The position numbers and the translations under genes are program-made. Under the pieces are notes generated by a model. It saw nothing but the letters and a program-made list of their open reading frames with translations. It ran no database searches and was not told the DNA's origin. Of a DNA stretch of 64,000 nt, positions 24,102 to 35,976 are shown one piece after another; the stretch's first letter is position 1; each line of letters opens with the position of its first letter. Where the stretch lies: assembly GCF_010685995.1 (NCBI RefSeq), contig NZ_JAAGWK010000009.1, positions 547,560-611,559 of the forward strand, given 5' to 3'. The DNA is from Goekera deserti. Its GTDB lineage: Bacteria > Actinomycetota > Actinomycetes > Mycobacteriales > Geodermatophilaceae.

Positions 24102-24869
24102 TCAGTTGCTGACCCGGGCCGCCAGCGGGAGCGGCAGCACGCGGAGCAGCCCGGCGATCGCGCGCCAGGGCCACTCGGGCACGTAGGCCCGCACCGGCTC
24201 CCGCTCGATGGCCGCGGTGAGCGCGGCGACCCCGGTGTCGAGGTCGGTGGTGAACGGCCCGCGCCGGCCCTCGTTGATGGCGGTGGCGATGTAGCCCGGG
24301 TGGATGGTGGTGACCCGGATGCCGCGGGTGGCCCGGGAGCTCAGCAGGTCGGCGCGGATGCCCTCGGCGAGCACCGCGTCGGCGGCCTTGGAGGTGGCGT
24401 AGGCGGTGCGGCTGCCCCGCATGCCCCGCACCCCGGCCACCGAGGACAGCACCACGAGGTGGCCGTGGCCCTGGGCACGGAACAGCGCGACCGCGGCCTC
24501 GCAGCAGGCGTGCGTGCCCAGCACGTTGGTGACCAGCACCTGGCGGTTGGCCGCGGCGTGCCCGGTGCCGACCGACCCGCCCTTGCCGAGCCCGGCGTTG
24601 GCGATGAACCGGTCGACCCCGCCCAGCTCGGCGACCACCCGCGGGACGACCTCGGCCACCGCCTCCGGGTCGTCGATGTCCAGGGCGGCGGTGACCACCG
24701 TGGCCCCGGGACGAGCGGCGAGCAGCTCGTCCCGGAGCTCGTCGAGGACCTCGCGGCGGCGGGCGAGCAGCGCGAGGTCACGGCCCTGGGCGGCGAAGGC
24801 GCGGGCCAGGCCCATCCCGAGGCCGGAGCTCGCCCCGGTGATCACGATCTTCTGACGGGGGGTCGGCAT
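24102..24869 (-). CDS. Short-chain dehydrogenase/reductase
   Basis: 255-residue SDR. Cofactor motif I-T-G-A-S-S-G-L-G-M-G-L-A near residues 9-21, I-A-N-A-G-L-G-K-G near 90, S-S-V-A-G-V-R-G-M near 143, and Y-A-T-S-K-A-A near 159 for the catalytic Tyr/Lys. An R-R-R after the second strand suggests NADP preference. The C-terminal proline-rich hydrophobic stretch (W-P-W-R-A-I-A-G-L-L-R-V-L-P-L-P-L-A) is typical of the membrane-associated YqjQ/DltE-like subgroup. Substrate unknown. It sits between rpiB and the Rv2466c-like gene on the same strand. Confidence 0.88.
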   Translation of the reverse strand: MPTPRQKIVITGASSGLGMGLARAFAAQGRDLALLARRREVLDELRDELLAARPGATVVTAALDIDDPEAVAEVVPRVVAELGGVDRFIANAGLGKGGSVGTGHAAANRQVLVTNVLGTHACCEAAVALFRAQGHGHLVVLSSVAGVRGMRGSRTAYATSKAADAVLAEGIRADLLSSRATRGIRVTTIHPGYIATAINEGRRGPFTTDLDTGVAALTAAIEREPVRAYVPEWPWRAIAGLLRVLPLPLAARVSN

Positions 24870-24921
24870 CGGCCCAGGATGCCTCACCGGCCCCACGGCC
24901 ACCGGGCCCGCGGTGGCTCCG

Positions 24922-25587
24922 TCAGGAGCGGGCGGTGAGCTGCAGCGTGTCGGCGGGCACCGAGTCCATGTCCGGGCCGGTGCTGCGGGTGCGCTTGAGC
25001 TCCCAGAAGTCCGGCAGGTTCGCCAGCAGCACCGCGCCGTCGAAGGCCCTGCCGGCGTCCTCACCGGTGGGCACCTTGCTGATCACCGGGCCGAAGAAGG
25101 CCACGCCGTCGATGTGCATCACCGGGGTGCCGACGTCGTCGCCGACCGGGTCCATGCCGGCGTGGTGGCTCTTCTCCAGCGCCTCGTCGTACGCGGTGGA
25201 GGTGGCGGCCTCGGCCAGCGACGCCGGCAGGCCGACCCGCTCGAGCGCGGGGGCGACCAGCTCGTCCAGCTCGACGCCCTCGTGGTGCCGCAGGGTGCCC
25301 ATGGCGGTGTAGAGGTCGCCGAGCACGCCGGCCCCGTGCTGCTGTTCGGCGGCGATCGCCACCCGCACCGGGCCGATCGCCTTGCTCATCATCTCCTGGT
25401 ACTCCGGCGGCAGGTCCCGGCCGCGGTTGAGCACCGCGAGGCTCATGACGTGCCAGTGCAGGTCGATGTCGCGCACCTTCGCCGCCTCCAGCACCCAGCG
25501 GCTGGTCAGCCAGGCCCAGGGGCACAGCGGGTCGAACCAGAAGTCGACGCGGGCCTGCACGGGGGCGCTCTGCACTGCTTCGGTCAT
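24922..25587 (-). CDS. DsbA-fold, mycothiol-dependent nitroreductase Rv2466c family
   Basis: 221-residue thioredoxin-fold protein close to Mycobacterium tuberculosis Rv2466c throughout: [10 protein letters not shown] near residue 20, [27 protein letters not shown] and [18 protein letters not shown]. Rv2466c is a mycothiol-dependent reductase that also activates nitro drugs. Here the active site reads C-P-W-A instead of C-P-W-C, so the resolving Cys is lost and only a monothiol, mycothionylation-type cycle is possible. The ATG at 25587 opens the domain. Divergent from pepN, as in mycobacteria (from memory). Confidence 0.9.
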   Translation of the reverse strand: MTEAVQSAPVQARVDFWFDPLCPWAWLTSRWVLEAAKVRDIDLHWHVMSLAVLNRGRDLPPEYQEMMSKAIGPVRVAIAAEQQHGAGVLGDLYTAMGTLRHHEGVELDELVAPALERVGLPASLAEAATSTAYDEALEKSHHAGMDPVGDDVGTPVMHIDGVAFFGPVISKVPTGEDAGRAFDGAVLLANLPDFWELKRTRSTGPDMDSVPADTLQLTARS

Positions 25588-25718
25588 CTCGGTCTGCTCC
25601 TCGGTCCAGGAGACCGCCGGGCGCGGTCCGCTCGCAGCGAGCAAGTCACACCGGTGGCGCGGCATTCCCGCGCGCACCGGCACCCGGCGGCGTCGGTGGG
25701 ACGTGGGAAGCTCGCAGC

Positions 25719-28268
<2,550 letters not shown>

Positions 28269-28280
28269 ACAGCCCTGACG

Positions 28281-28323
28281 CGACGGAGGCCCCGTCCCCC
28301 TGGTGGGGACGGGGCCTCCGTCG
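28281..28323. terminator. Strong hairpin after pepN
   Basis: CGACGGAGGCCCCGTCCCC is followed by a short loop and then the exact complement, giving a stem of about 19 base pairs beginning 13 bases after the pepN stop. A second inverted repeat, CCCCTCGCAGG (28344-28354) with CCTGCGAGGGG (28368-28378), follows and may serve the convergent DUF5130 gene. It is next to a direct repeat of GAGGGGTGGGGGCGA (about 28373-28402). Confidence 0.85.
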
Positions 28324-28414
28324 GCCGGCGCTGACCGGCCTGCCCCCTCGCAGGGTCCCGCCCCGAGCCTGCGAGGGGTGGGGGCGAGAGGGGTGGGGGC
28401 GAGGGGGCCGGTCC

Positions 28415-28867
28415 TCAGTGCCGGGCGGGGCTGGGCCGGCCGGCCTGGTCGGAGAGCTGGCGCAGGCCGTTGACGATCGCGCCCACCAGGTCGCCGGAGG
28501 ACAGCGAGTTCGTCATCGACAGCACCGCGAGGGCGCAGGCGCGGTCGGGCAGCCGGCGCGCGGCGTGCGTGCCGGTGACCACCTCGAGCACCCGCTGCCC
28601 GGGGGACACGGCCACGAGCACCGCCTCGGTGGTGTCGCCGCGGGAGCGGGCGTGCAGGTCCTCCGCCGTCGCCCGGGTGTCCGCCCCGAGCTGGCCGATG
28701 AACAGGGTGAAGCGCAGCCCGGTCTCCCGCGAGGCCATGGTCAGCGCCTCGTCGAGGCGGGCCAGGTCCTTGAGGCTGAACGGGCCGGACGTCGCGTCGT
28801 CGAAGATCGAGTTGGCGGTGTGCTCGGTCGAGGTGTGACCGTCGGCACCGACCTGGTTCAGGGACAT
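28415..28867 (-). CDS. DUF5130 domain protein
   Basis: 150-residue soluble protein with a TPM-like fold signature: F-S-L-K-D-L-A-R-L-D-E-A-L-T-M-A-S-R-E-T-G-L-R-F-T-L-F-I-G, later E-A-V-L-V-A-V-S-P-G-Q-R-V-L-E-V-V-T-G and a helical C-terminus S-S-G-D-L-V-G-A-I-V-N-G-L-R-Q-L. It matches the DUF5130 family represented next to pepN in mycobacteria (Rv2468c, from memory). Function not established; its neighbour resembles a cytochrome aa3 oxidase subunit, which suggests a respiratory link. ATG 28867. Confidence 0.85.
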   Translation of the reverse strand: MSLNQVGADGHTSTEHTANSIFDDATSGPFSLKDLARLDEALTMASRETGLRFTLFIGQLGADTRATAEDLHARSRGDTTEAVLVAVSPGQRVLEVVTGTHAARRLPDRACALAVLSMTNSLSSGDLVGAIVNGLRQLSDQAGRPSPARH

Positions 28868-28928
28868 CGGGTCGCTCCTGTCGGACGTGCGGTGGTGGGG
28901 CGGGCGGGGCTGCGGACCGGTGCGGTGT

Positions 28929-29387
28929 TCACCAGGTGCCGCGCGCGCCGCCGGCCGCGGTGCGGCGCGGCAGGGTGCCGGTCCCGCCGGCGCCGATCGC
29001 GGTCGCGCCACCGGTGGAGCGGCTGCCCGGGGCCGAGGACCCGCCGCTGCTCAGCGCGGTGGAGCCGTGCTCGCCGTGCGGGGTCTCCCCGATGGCCAGC
29101 GCGGAGGCCAGCGCGCCGGGCTGCACGTGCTCTCCGCCGCCGTGCAGCGTCCCGCCCTGGTGGGCCGAGTCGCCGTGGCCGGTGATCAGCTCACCGGCGT
29201 GGCCGGAGCCGCCGTGCGCACCGGGCTCGGGGTGCGGCTCGTACCAGACGTCCTCGTACTCCCAGGGCGTGCCGGGCTTGTAGCGCGGGGGCCGCCCGGA
29301 GCTCCGCGCGACGGTCAGCAGCGTCACCACCAGGATGAGCGCCAGGGGGATGCCCGCATAGATGATCAACGTCTCTGCCACGCTCAC
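28929..29387 (-). CDS. Single-span protein resembling aa3-type cytochrome oxidase subunit CtaJ
   Basis: 152 residues with one N-terminal membrane span (about 5-27, A-E-T-L-I-I-Y-A-G-I-P-L-A-L-I-L-V-V-T-L-L) followed by P-R-Y-K-P-G-T-P-W-E-Y-E-D-V-W-Y. That juxtamembrane P-R-Y-x-P-G-x-P-W-x-Y...W motif is what I recall for the accessory subunit CtaJ of the actinobacterial cytochrome bcc-aa3 supercomplex. The remaining 100 residues are low-complexity Gly/His/Ser with several H-G repeats (G-H-A-G-E-L-I-T-G-H-G-D-S-A-H), unusual for the family. GTG or ATG start near 29387; sits head to tail with DUF5130. Confidence 0.7.
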   Translation of the reverse strand: MSVAETLIIYAGIPLALILVVTLLTVARSSGRPPRYKPGTPWEYEDVWYEPHPEPGAHGGSGHAGELITGHGDSAHQGGTLHGGGEHVQPGALASALAIGETPHGEHGSTALSSGGSSAPGSRSTGGATAIGAGGTGTLPRRTAAGGARGTW

Positions 29388-29468
29388 CCGCGCAACATAC
29401 CGAGAGCGGCTGTGTGACGCCGGACGTGTCGCCGCACGTCTGCGGCGAGTCGGGTCACGCCGGGGCGG

Positions 29469-30902
29469 TCACCACATCGCCGGGTGCCGGTGGGCCCAGG
29501 GACGCGAGGCCTCGAGCTCTGCGGCGAGCCCGATCAGGGTCGCCTCGTCGGCCGGCCGACCCACCAGCATGGTGCCGATCGGCAGGCCGTCGCCGGCCCA
29601 GGACAGCGGCACGCTCACCGCCGGCTGCCCGGTCACGTTGTAGATCGCGGGGAACGCGGCGTAGCGCTTCTGCCGCTCGAAGTCCGCGGCGCCGTCGCCG
29701 TCGCCGTCGAACCAGCCCAGCGGACGGGGCGTCATCGTGCAGATCGGCGCGAGCAGCACGTCCCAGCCCTGGGTGGCCTGCAGGAAGCGGCGGGCGAACA
29801 CCCGCAGCGACCACATCGCCTCCATGGCCTGCTGCGCGGACAGGGCCAGACCGCGCTCGCGCAGGTACCGGGTGAGCGGGCGCAGCCGGGCCTCCTGGCC
29901 GGGCCGCACCGGCAGCGTGGTGCCCGACAGCGACCACACGGTCTCGAAGGCGCCGAGCACGGCGGGCGTCAGCGGGGCGGCGGGCAGGTCCTCCACCTCG
30001 TGCCCCAGGTCGGCCAGCAGCGCCGAGGCGTCCTCGAAGGCGGCGAGCACCTCCGGGTCCAGCTCGGCCCCGGGCATCCCGGAGTCCCGGTACCGGCCGA
30101 TCCGCAGCCGGCGCACCGGGGCGTCGGCGTACCCCAGGAAGGTCTCCCCCGCGGGCAGCGGCGGCGCCCACGACGGGTCGCCGACGACGGGGCCGGCCAT
30201 GGCGTCGAGCATCGCGGCCGCGTCACGCACGGTCCGGGCGATCGGCCCGAGCACGCCCAGGCCGGTGACCTCCCCGCCCAGCGGCGCGCTGCTGACCCGG
30301 CCGCGGCTGGGCTTGATCCCGAACAGGCCGTTGATGCCGGCCGGGATGCGGATGGACCCGCCGCCGTCCGAGCCCTGCGCGAAGGGCAGCATCCCGGCGG
30401 CCACCGCCACCGCCGCGCCGCCGCTGGACCCACCGGCCAGCCGGGAGGGGTCCCACGGGCAGCGGGCCGGGCCGGCGACGTCGTTGTCGGTGTAGCAGGG
30501 GAAGCCGAACTCCGGGGTGTTCGTCTTGCCCAGGCTGATGGTGCCGGCGTCGGCCAGGGCGGTGACCACGTGGTCATCGACGTCCGGCACGTGGTCGGCC
30601 ATCACCGCCGACCCGAACGTGGTGCGCACCCCGGCGGTGAGGTTGAGGTCCTTGATCCCGGTCGGGACGCCGAGCAGCGGCGGCAGCGCTCCCCCGGCGA
30701 GCACCCGGCGCTCGGCCTCGCGGGCCGCGGCGAGCGCCCGCTCCGGCGTCACCGTCATGAAGGCGCCGAGGCCGGAGTCCAGCGCGTCGATCCGGGCCAG
30801 GTGGTGCTCGACCAGCTCGGTCGGGCTCGCCGTCCCGTCCCGGACGGCGGCGGCCTGCTCCAGGGCGGTGAGGTGGTGCAGCTGCGTACCGGTGGCGGTC
30901 AC
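29469..30902 (-). CDS. Amidase signature family enzyme
   Basis: 477-residue amidase. Lys in G-V-P-T-G-I-K-D-L-N near residue 84, the loop L-A-G-G-S-S-G-G-A-A-V-A near 158, and the nucleophile in S-D-G-G-G-S-I-R-I-P-A near 180 are all present, so it should be active. N-terminal T-A-L-E-Q-A-A-A-V-R-D-G-T and an A-R-I-D-A-L-D...F-M-T-V segment are standard. Divergent from kynureninase with 60 bases between GTG starts. An amidase acting near the kynurenine pathway would fit formamide or aryl-amide substrates, but that is a guess; N-formylkynurenine formamidases are usually of other folds. Confidence 0.9.
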   Translation of the reverse strand: MTATGTQLHHLTALEQAAAVRDGTASPTELVEHHLARIDALDSGLGAFMTVTPERALAAAREAERRVLAGGALPPLLGVPTGIKDLNLTAGVRTTFGSAVMADHVPDVDDHVVTALADAGTISLGKTNTPEFGFPCYTDNDVAGPARCPWDPSRLAGGSSGGAAVAVAAGMLPFAQGSDGGGSIRIPAGINGLFGIKPSRGRVSSAPLGGEVTGLGVLGPIARTVRDAAAMLDAMAGPVVGDPSWAPPLPAGETFLGYADAPVRRLRIGRYRDSGMPGAELDPEVLAAFEDASALLADLGHEVEDLPAAPLTPAVLGAFETVWSLSGTTLPVRPGQEARLRPLTRYLRERGLALSAQQAMEAMWSLRVFARRFLQATQGWDVLLAPICTMTPRPLGWFDGDGDGAADFERQKRYAAFPAIYNVTGQPAVSVPLSWAGDGLPIGTMLVGRPADEATLIGLAAELEASRPWAHRHPAMW

Positions 30903-30962
30903 GGGCTCGGACGCTATCGGCCGCCCAGCAGCCCCCACCACCCGCCGGGGGAGGATGCCGGC

Positions 30963-32243
30963 GTGCACACCACCAGCGCCGTCCCGACCCGCGCCGCGGC
31001 CGCCGCCCTGGACGACGCCGACCCGCTGGCCTGCTTCCGGGCCCGGTTCACCGGCACCGACGACGAGGGCCCGGACCGGGTGCTCTACCTGGACGGCAAC
31101 TCACTGGGCCGGATGCCGCGGGACACGCCCGCCGCACTCGCCCGGGTCGCCGAGCAGGAGTGGGCGCAGGGCCTGGTCGGCTCCTGGTCGGGCTGGGTGG
31201 AGCACGCCACCCGGATCGGCGACGCGCTGGCTGCCGGGGTGCTCGGCGCGCGGCCCGGCGAGGTGATGATCAGCGACACCACATCGGTCGACCTGTACAA
31301 GCTGCTGGTGGCTGCCGCTGATGCGCGCCCCGGGCGGGACGTGCTGGTCTGCTGCGCCGACGACTTCCCGACCGACCGGTACGTGGTCGCCGGGGTCGCC
31401 GCGCAGCGCGGCATGCAGGTGCGCGAGGTGCCGGCGCACATCGACGAGGGCCTGGACACCGGCGTGCTCTCCGCGGCGCTGGACGAGCGGGTGGCGGTGC
31501 TGGTGCTGTCCCAGGTGGCCTACCGCTCGGGCGCGCTGGTCGACGTCGCCGCCGTCACCGCGCTGGCCCGGGAGGCCGGTGCGCTGGTGGTCTGGGACCT
31601 CTCGCACGCCGCGGGCGCGGTGGTCGCCGACCTCGGCGCGTCCGGGGCCGACCTCGCCGTCGGCTGCACCTACAAGCACCTCAACGGCGGCCCGGGCGCG
31701 CCGGCGTTCCTGTACGTGCGCCGGGAGCTGCAGGAGCAGCTGCGCCAGCCGATCTGGGGGTGGTTCGGTGCCGCCGACCAGTTCGAGATGGGGCCGGTCT
31801 ACGACCCGGCGCCGGGCATCGAGCGGTTCGCCGTCGGCACGCCGCCGGTGCTGGCCATGGCGGCCGTCGAGGTCGGCGTGGCACTGGTCGCCGAGGCCGG
31901 CATCGAGCGGGTGCAGGCGAAGGGCCGGGCACTCACCGACCTGCTGGTCGCCCTCGCCGACGCCTGGCTGGCCGAGCACGGCGTCGCCCTCGCCTCACCG
32001 CGGGACGCCACCCGGCGCGGTGCGCACGTGAGCCTCGCCCACCCGCACGCCTGGCAGCTGACCCAGGCGCTGATCGCGCGCGGCGTCGTCCCGGACTTCC
32101 GGACGCCGGACCGGCTGCGACTGGGCCCGGCGCCGCTCTACACCCGGTTCGTCGACGTCTGGGACGCGATGGAGCGGCTGCGCGACGTGCTCGCCACCGG
32201 CGCGCACGAGTCCTTCCCCGCGGAGCGCACCCGCGTCACGTGA
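30963..32243 (+). CDS. kynU: Kynureninase
   Basis: 426-residue PLP enzyme cleaving kynurenine to anthranilate and alanine. The N-terminal L-Y-L-D-G-N-S-L-G-R-M-P motif, D-D-F-P-T-D-R-Y in the middle, W-D-L-S-H-A-A-G-A, and the cofactor Lys at about residue 238 in G-C-T-Y-K-H-L-N-G-G-P-G are diagnostic. Other tryptophan-degradation genes (tryptophan dioxygenase, formamidase) are not in the window, so its supply of kynurenine is unexplained. GTG 30963; divergent amidase upstream. Confidence 0.95.
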   Translation: MHTTSAVPTRAAAAALDDADPLACFRARFTGTDDEGPDRVLYLDGNSLGRMPRDTPAALARVAEQEWAQGLVGSWSGWVEHATRIGDALAAGVLGARPGEVMISDTTSVDLYKLLVAAADARPGRDVLVCCADDFPTDRYVVAGVAAQRGMQVREVPAHIDEGLDTGVLSAALDERVAVLVLSQVAYRSGALVDVAAVTALAREAGALVVWDLSHAAGAVVADLGASGADLAVGCTYKHLNGGPGAPAFLYVRRELQEQLRQPIWGWFGAADQFEMGPVYDPAPGIERFAVGTPPVLAMAAVEVGVALVAEAGIERVQAKGRALTDLLVALADAWLAEHGVALASPRDATRRGAHVSLAHPHAWQLTQALIARGVVPDFRTPDRLRLGPAPLYTRFVDVWDAMERLRDVLATGAHESFPAERTRVT

Positions 32244-32252
32244 GCAGTGGGA

Positions 32253-32870
32253 TCAGGCGGGCACCACGATCGGCCGCTGGACGTCGAGCGACCAGCCTCG
32301 GGTGAGCGCCCCGTCGCCCGAGCCGGTCAGGGTGCCGAGGGTGAGCTGGGCGGTCGCCGCGCGGCTGGCGTCGACGCGCAGCGAGTGCAGGCAGGGTTCG
32401 CCGCTGCCGCAGACCTTGCCGCCGTAGGTGTCCCGGGTCAGGGCACCGACGCCGGTGAAGGTCAGCGACGCCGTCACGGTGACCGGCGCCCCCACCGGCT
32501 GCCCCGGCAGGTACGCGGCACCGAGGGGCAACGCGACCCCGGTCACCGAGGCGGACTGCAGCTGCCGGTCGACGCGCACCTGGTCACCGGTGAGCTCGAG
32601 CGAGCCGGTGACGAGGGGGCACCAGGCGCTGCCGCAGGCTCCGGTGGTGACGACGTACAGGAACCCCCGCCATGGGTCGCGCACGCCCGCGCGGTACCGG
32701 CTGAGCGACACCTGCGCGGTACGCCCGTCGGACAGCGCGACGCTGGCGTAGCCGTAGTAGCTGGTGTACGTGTCGGCCGACGGCGGCGGCTGCGGGGCCG
32801 CCGAGGCGCTCCCGGGCACGAGCACCACGCCCACGGCGAGCAGGACGGCGAGGGACAGGCGGCGCAGCAT
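32253..32870 (-). CDS. Secreted protein of unknown function
   Basis: 205 residues. A signal peptide is clear: M-L-R-R-L-S-L-A-V-L-L-A-V-G-V-V-L-V-P-G-S-A-S-A-A, probably cut after A-S-A. The mature part has a beta-rich pattern with Y-T-S-Y-Y-G-Y-A-S-V-A-L-S-D-G, two Cys pairs (G-A-C-G-S-A-W-C near residue 80 and K-V-C-G-S-G-E-P-C near 155), and no catalytic motif I recognise. Disulfides would stabilise it outside the cell. ATG 32870 has AGGAGAAC upstream. It ends ten bases from the convergent kynureninase gene. Confidence 0.8.
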   Translation of the reverse strand: MLRRLSLAVLLAVGVVLVPGSASAAPQPPPSADTYTSYYGYASVALSDGRTAQVSLSRYRAGVRDPWRGFLYVVTTGACGSAWCPLVTGSLELTGDQVRVDRQLQSASVTGVALPLGAAYLPGQPVGAPVTVTASLTFTGVGALTRDTYGGKVCGSGEPCLHSLRVDASRAATAQLTLGTLTGSGDGALTRGWSLDVQRPIVVPA

Positions 32871-33064
32871 CGGTTCTCCTGGGGCGGGCGCGGACACCCG
32901 GTGGACCCGGGGCGGCGGCAGCACACCACACGGGCCCACCTGCCGACCACCGGCGGCGCCCCGCCCGTCCCGCCCGCCCCACCCGCCCGTCGGGCACGGG
33001 TGCGCCGGGCCGCCGCCCGGCCCTCCTGCCGGGGCCGCCGCGAGCCCCCGGACAGGCAGGTCCG

Positions 33065-33676
33065 TCAGGCGCTGACCGAGTCCGGCATGCCGAGCCAGGT
33101 GCGCCAGCGGGGGTCGACGGTGCGGTGGCCGAGCAGCCGCCAGGCGGCGCCGCTGGGCGCACCGGGTGGCTGGTCGAGCACCCAGCCCAGCTCGGCCAGC
33201 GAGCGGTCGGCCTTGGTGTGGTTGCACCGCCGGCACGCGGCGACCACGTTGTCCCAGGTGTGCGTGCCGCCCCGGCTGCGCGGCACCACGTGGTCGATGC
33301 TGGTGGCCGAGCTGCCGCAGTACACGCAGGTCTGGCCGTCGCGGGTGAACACCGCCCGGCGCGACAGCGGCACCGACACCGGGTAGGGCACCCGCACGTA
33401 GCGGGTCAGCCGCACCACCACCGGCACCGCCATGGCCAGCGTCTCGGCGTGCACCACGTCGTCGGTGACGTCGACCGGCTCGGCCTTCGCGGCCAGCACC
33501 AGCACGATCGCCCGGCGGCTGGACACCACGCCCAGCGGCTCGTAGGTGGCGTTCAGCACGAGGGCCGCCGCGGTGGTGGCGGCCGCCTGCGCAGGCGTGC
33601 GGGGACCGGCGTGCGGGTCGTGCCGCGAGCCGGACGGGCCCGGCGCAGACGACGACCCGAGTGCGGTGAGCGGCAC
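33065..33676 (-). CDS. HNH endonuclease family protein
   Basis: 203 residues. The HNH/zinc core is C-V-Y-C-G-S-S-A-T-S-I-D-H-V-V-P-R-S-R-G-G near residues 118-140, then N-V-V-A-A-C-R-R-C-N-H-T-K with the second Cys pair; the N-terminal part has L-V-L-N-A-T-Y-E-P-L-G-V-V-S-S-R-R-A-I, typical of the conserved actinobacterial housekeeping HNH group (cf. Rv2469c next to glbO in M. tuberculosis, from memory). Such proteins are assumed to nick or cut DNA, yet the group is not known as a restriction enzyme. No methyltransferase is nearby. Confidence 0.9.
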   Translation of the reverse strand: MPLTALGSSSAPGPSGSRHDPHAGPRTPAQAAATTAAALVLNATYEPLGVVSSRRAIVLVLAAKAEPVDVTDDVVHAETLAMAVPVVVRLTRYVRVPYPVSVPLSRRAVFTRDGQTCVYCGSSATSIDHVVPRSRGGTHTWDNVVAACRRCNHTKADRSLAELGWVLDQPPGAPSGAAWRLLGHRTVDPRWRTWLGMPDSVSA

Positions 33677-33819
33677 GGGACACCTCCGAGTGCCCCGGGC
33701 CTCCGGGGTGCTGCAGACCCGCGGGCGCCCCCATTCTGACCTGTCGCGGCGCCGGTTCGCTCGTGTGTTCGCCCACCTGCACCCGACGGCCGCGCGGCGG
33801 CGGCGGATACGGTCGGGCG

Positions 33820-35901
33820 ATGCCGTACCCCGAGGCCCCCCGGACCGACGTCGTCGACCACCTGCACGGCCACGCGGTGGCCGACCCCTACCGCTGGCTG
33901 GAGGACGCCGCGGACCCGCGCACCGTCGCCTGGGCCCAGGCCCAGGACGAGCTCGCCGCCGAGCTGCTGGGCGGGCTGCCCGCCCGGCCCGCCCTGGCGC
34001 AGCGGCTGGCCGAGCTGGTGCAGGCCGGGGCGGTCGGGCTGCCGGTGTGGCGGGGCGGGCGGGCCTTCTCCACCCGCCGCGACCCAGGCCAGGAGCACGC
34101 CGTGCTGCGGGTGACCGAGCCCGACGGGACCGTGCGCGTGCTGGTCGACCCGATGCAGCTGGACCCGGCCGGCACCACCACCCTGGACGCCTGGTCCCCC
34201 TCCACCGAGGGCGACCGGCTGGCCTACCAGGTGTCGGTGGGCGGGGACGAGGAGTCCGCGCTGTACGTGCTGGACGTCGCCACCGGCGAGCTGCTGGACG
34301 GCCCGGTCGACCGCTGCCGCTACTCCCCCGTCGCGTGGCTGCCGGGCGGGGAGGAGCTGTTCTACGTCCGCCGACTGGCCCCGGACCTGGTGCCGGACGG
34401 CGAGGAGCAATTCCACCGCCGGGTGTGGCGGCACCGGGTGGGCGCCGACCCGGCCACCGACGTGCTCGTGCACGGCGAGGGCAGCGACCCGGCCAGCTAC
34501 TTCGGCGCCCGCACCAGCAGTGACGGCCGCTGGCTGGTGGTCTCCCGCTCCGTCGGCACCGCCCCCCGCGACGACGTCTGGGTCGCCGACCTCGCCGGGG
34601 ACGGCACGCTGCGCGAGCTGCAGGTCGGCGTGGACGCGCAGACCTCGGCGTGGGTGGCCCGGGACGGCCGGCTGTGGCTGCTCACCGACCGGGACGCCCC
34701 GCGCTGGCGGCTGGCCGTCGCCGACCCGACCGACCCGGCGACGTGGGCACCGGCCGCCTGGCGGGACGTCGTGCCGCAGTCGGCCGACGGGGTGCTGTCC
34801 GACGTCGCCCTGGTGGACGCACCGGACGGGCGGCTGCAGGTGCTGGCCGTGCACTCGGTCGACGCCACCGACCGGCTGTCGGTGTGGGACGGCGACGGCG
34901 GCGGCGAGCTGCACGCGGTGCCGGCGCTGCCGCCGGGCAGCGTGTCCGGGGTGGTGTCCCGGCCCACCGGTGGCACCGGGGCCTGGGTCGGGTTCACCGA
35001 CTACGCCACCCCGCCGTCCGTGCTGGCCTGGGACGCCGGCGACCCGGCGGCGCTGACCACCTGGGAGCAGGCGCCGGTCGCCGGCGACGTGCCCGAGCTG
35101 ACCGTGACCGAGACCCACGCGACCTCGGCCGACGGCACCCCGGTGCACCTGTTCGTGCTGTCCGGGGCGGGCCGGGCCGACGAGCCCCGGCCGACGGTGC
35201 TCTACGGCTACGGCGGCTTCAACGTGTCGCTGACCCCCGGGTACTCGGCCACGGCGCTGGCCTGGGTGGCCGCGGGCGGGGTGTGGGCGGTGGCGAACCT
35301 GCGCGGCGGCTCCGAGCACGGGGAGCAGTGGCACCGCGCCGGCATGCGCGAGCGCAAGCAGAACGTGTTCGACGACTTCGCCGCCGCCGGGGAGCACCTG
35401 GTGGCCCAGGGCTGGACGACGCACCGGCAGCTGGCGGTGATGGGCGGGTCGAACGGCGGGCTGCTGGTCGGCGCGACGCTGACCCAGCGCCCGGACCTGG
35501 CCGCGGCCGTGGTCTGCAGCGCGCCCCTGCTGGACATGGTGCGCTACGAGCTGTTCGGCCTGGGGCGCACCTGGAACGACGAGTACGGCACCGCGGCCGA
35601 CCCCGAGGAGCTGGGCTGGCTGCTGGGCTACTCGCCCTACCACCACGTCACCGAGGGCACGGCGTACCCGGCGGTGCTGTTCACGACCTTCGAGTCCGAC
35701 ACCCGGGTCGACCCGCTGCACGCCCGCAAGCTCGCCGCCGCGCTGCAGCACGCCACCGCGGGGCCGGCCCCGGTCGTGCTGCGCCGGGAGGTCGCGGTGG
35801 GGCACGGCGCCCGCGCGGTGAGCCGGACCGTCGGGCTGTCGGCCGACCAGCTGGCGTTCCTCGCCGAGCACACCGGCCTGCGGGTGGCACAGCCCGGCTG
35901 A
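33820..35901 (+). CDS. Prolyl oligopeptidase family serine peptidase (S9A)
   Basis: 693 residues, normal for prolyl oligopeptidases: an N-terminal segment and seven-bladed propeller (about 70-400) precede the alpha/beta hydrolase domain. Catalytic residues are Ser544 in G-G-S-N-G-G, Asp631 in D-T-R-V-D-P-L-H and His662 in V-G-H-G-A. No signal peptide, so cytoplasmic; it cleaves short proline-containing peptides. ATG 33820 is chosen because the upstream codons back to 33763 are basic and unlike the family N-terminus [13 protein letters not shown]. Confidence 0.95.
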   Translation: MPYPEAPRTDVVDHLHGHAVADPYRWLEDAADPRTVAWAQAQDELAAELLGGLPARPALAQRLAELVQAGAVGLPVWRGGRAFSTRRDPGQEHAVLRVTEPDGTVRVLVDPMQLDPAGTTTLDAWSPSTEGDRLAYQVSVGGDEESALYVLDVATGELLDGPVDRCRYSPVAWLPGGEELFYVRRLAPDLVPDGEEQFHRRVWRHRVGADPATDVLVHGEGSDPASYFGARTSSDGRWLVVSRSVGTAPRDDVWVADLAGDGTLRELQVGVDAQTSAWVARDGRLWLLTDRDAPRWRLAVADPTDPATWAPAAWRDVVPQSADGVLSDVALVDAPDGRLQVLAVHSVDATDRLSVWDGDGGGELHAVPALPPGSVSGVVSRPTGGTGAWVGFTDYATPPSVLAWDAGDPAALTTWEQAPVAGDVPELTVTETHATSADGTPVHLFVLSGAGRADEPRPTVLYGYGGFNVSLTPGYSATALAWVAAGGVWAVANLRGGSEHGEQWHRAGMRERKQNVFDDFAAAGEHLVAQGWTTHRQLAVMGGSNGGLLVGATLTQRPDLAAAVVCSAPLLDMVRYELFGLGRTWNDEYGTAADPEELGWLLGYSPYHHVTEGTAYPAVLFTTFESDTRVDPLHARKLAAALQHATAGPAPVVLRREVAVGHGARAVSRTVGLSADQLAFLAEHTGLRVAQPG

Positions 35902-35976
35902 GAGCGCGCCGCTGCGAGCAGCGGTTCCCGGGGTCGGTGGCGCGGGGTGCTGGACCCACCTGTAAGACTGCCCGTG

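Noticed and set aside
30902..30963. Kynurenine pathway operon with the amidase as formamidase
   Set aside because: The amidase signature fold is not the usual kynurenine formamidase and no tryptophan dioxygenase is present, so only kynureninase is called.
33065..33676. HNH protein as a restriction system
   Set aside because: No methyltransferase or specificity gene nearby, and the sequence fits the conserved housekeeping HNH group next to glbO.
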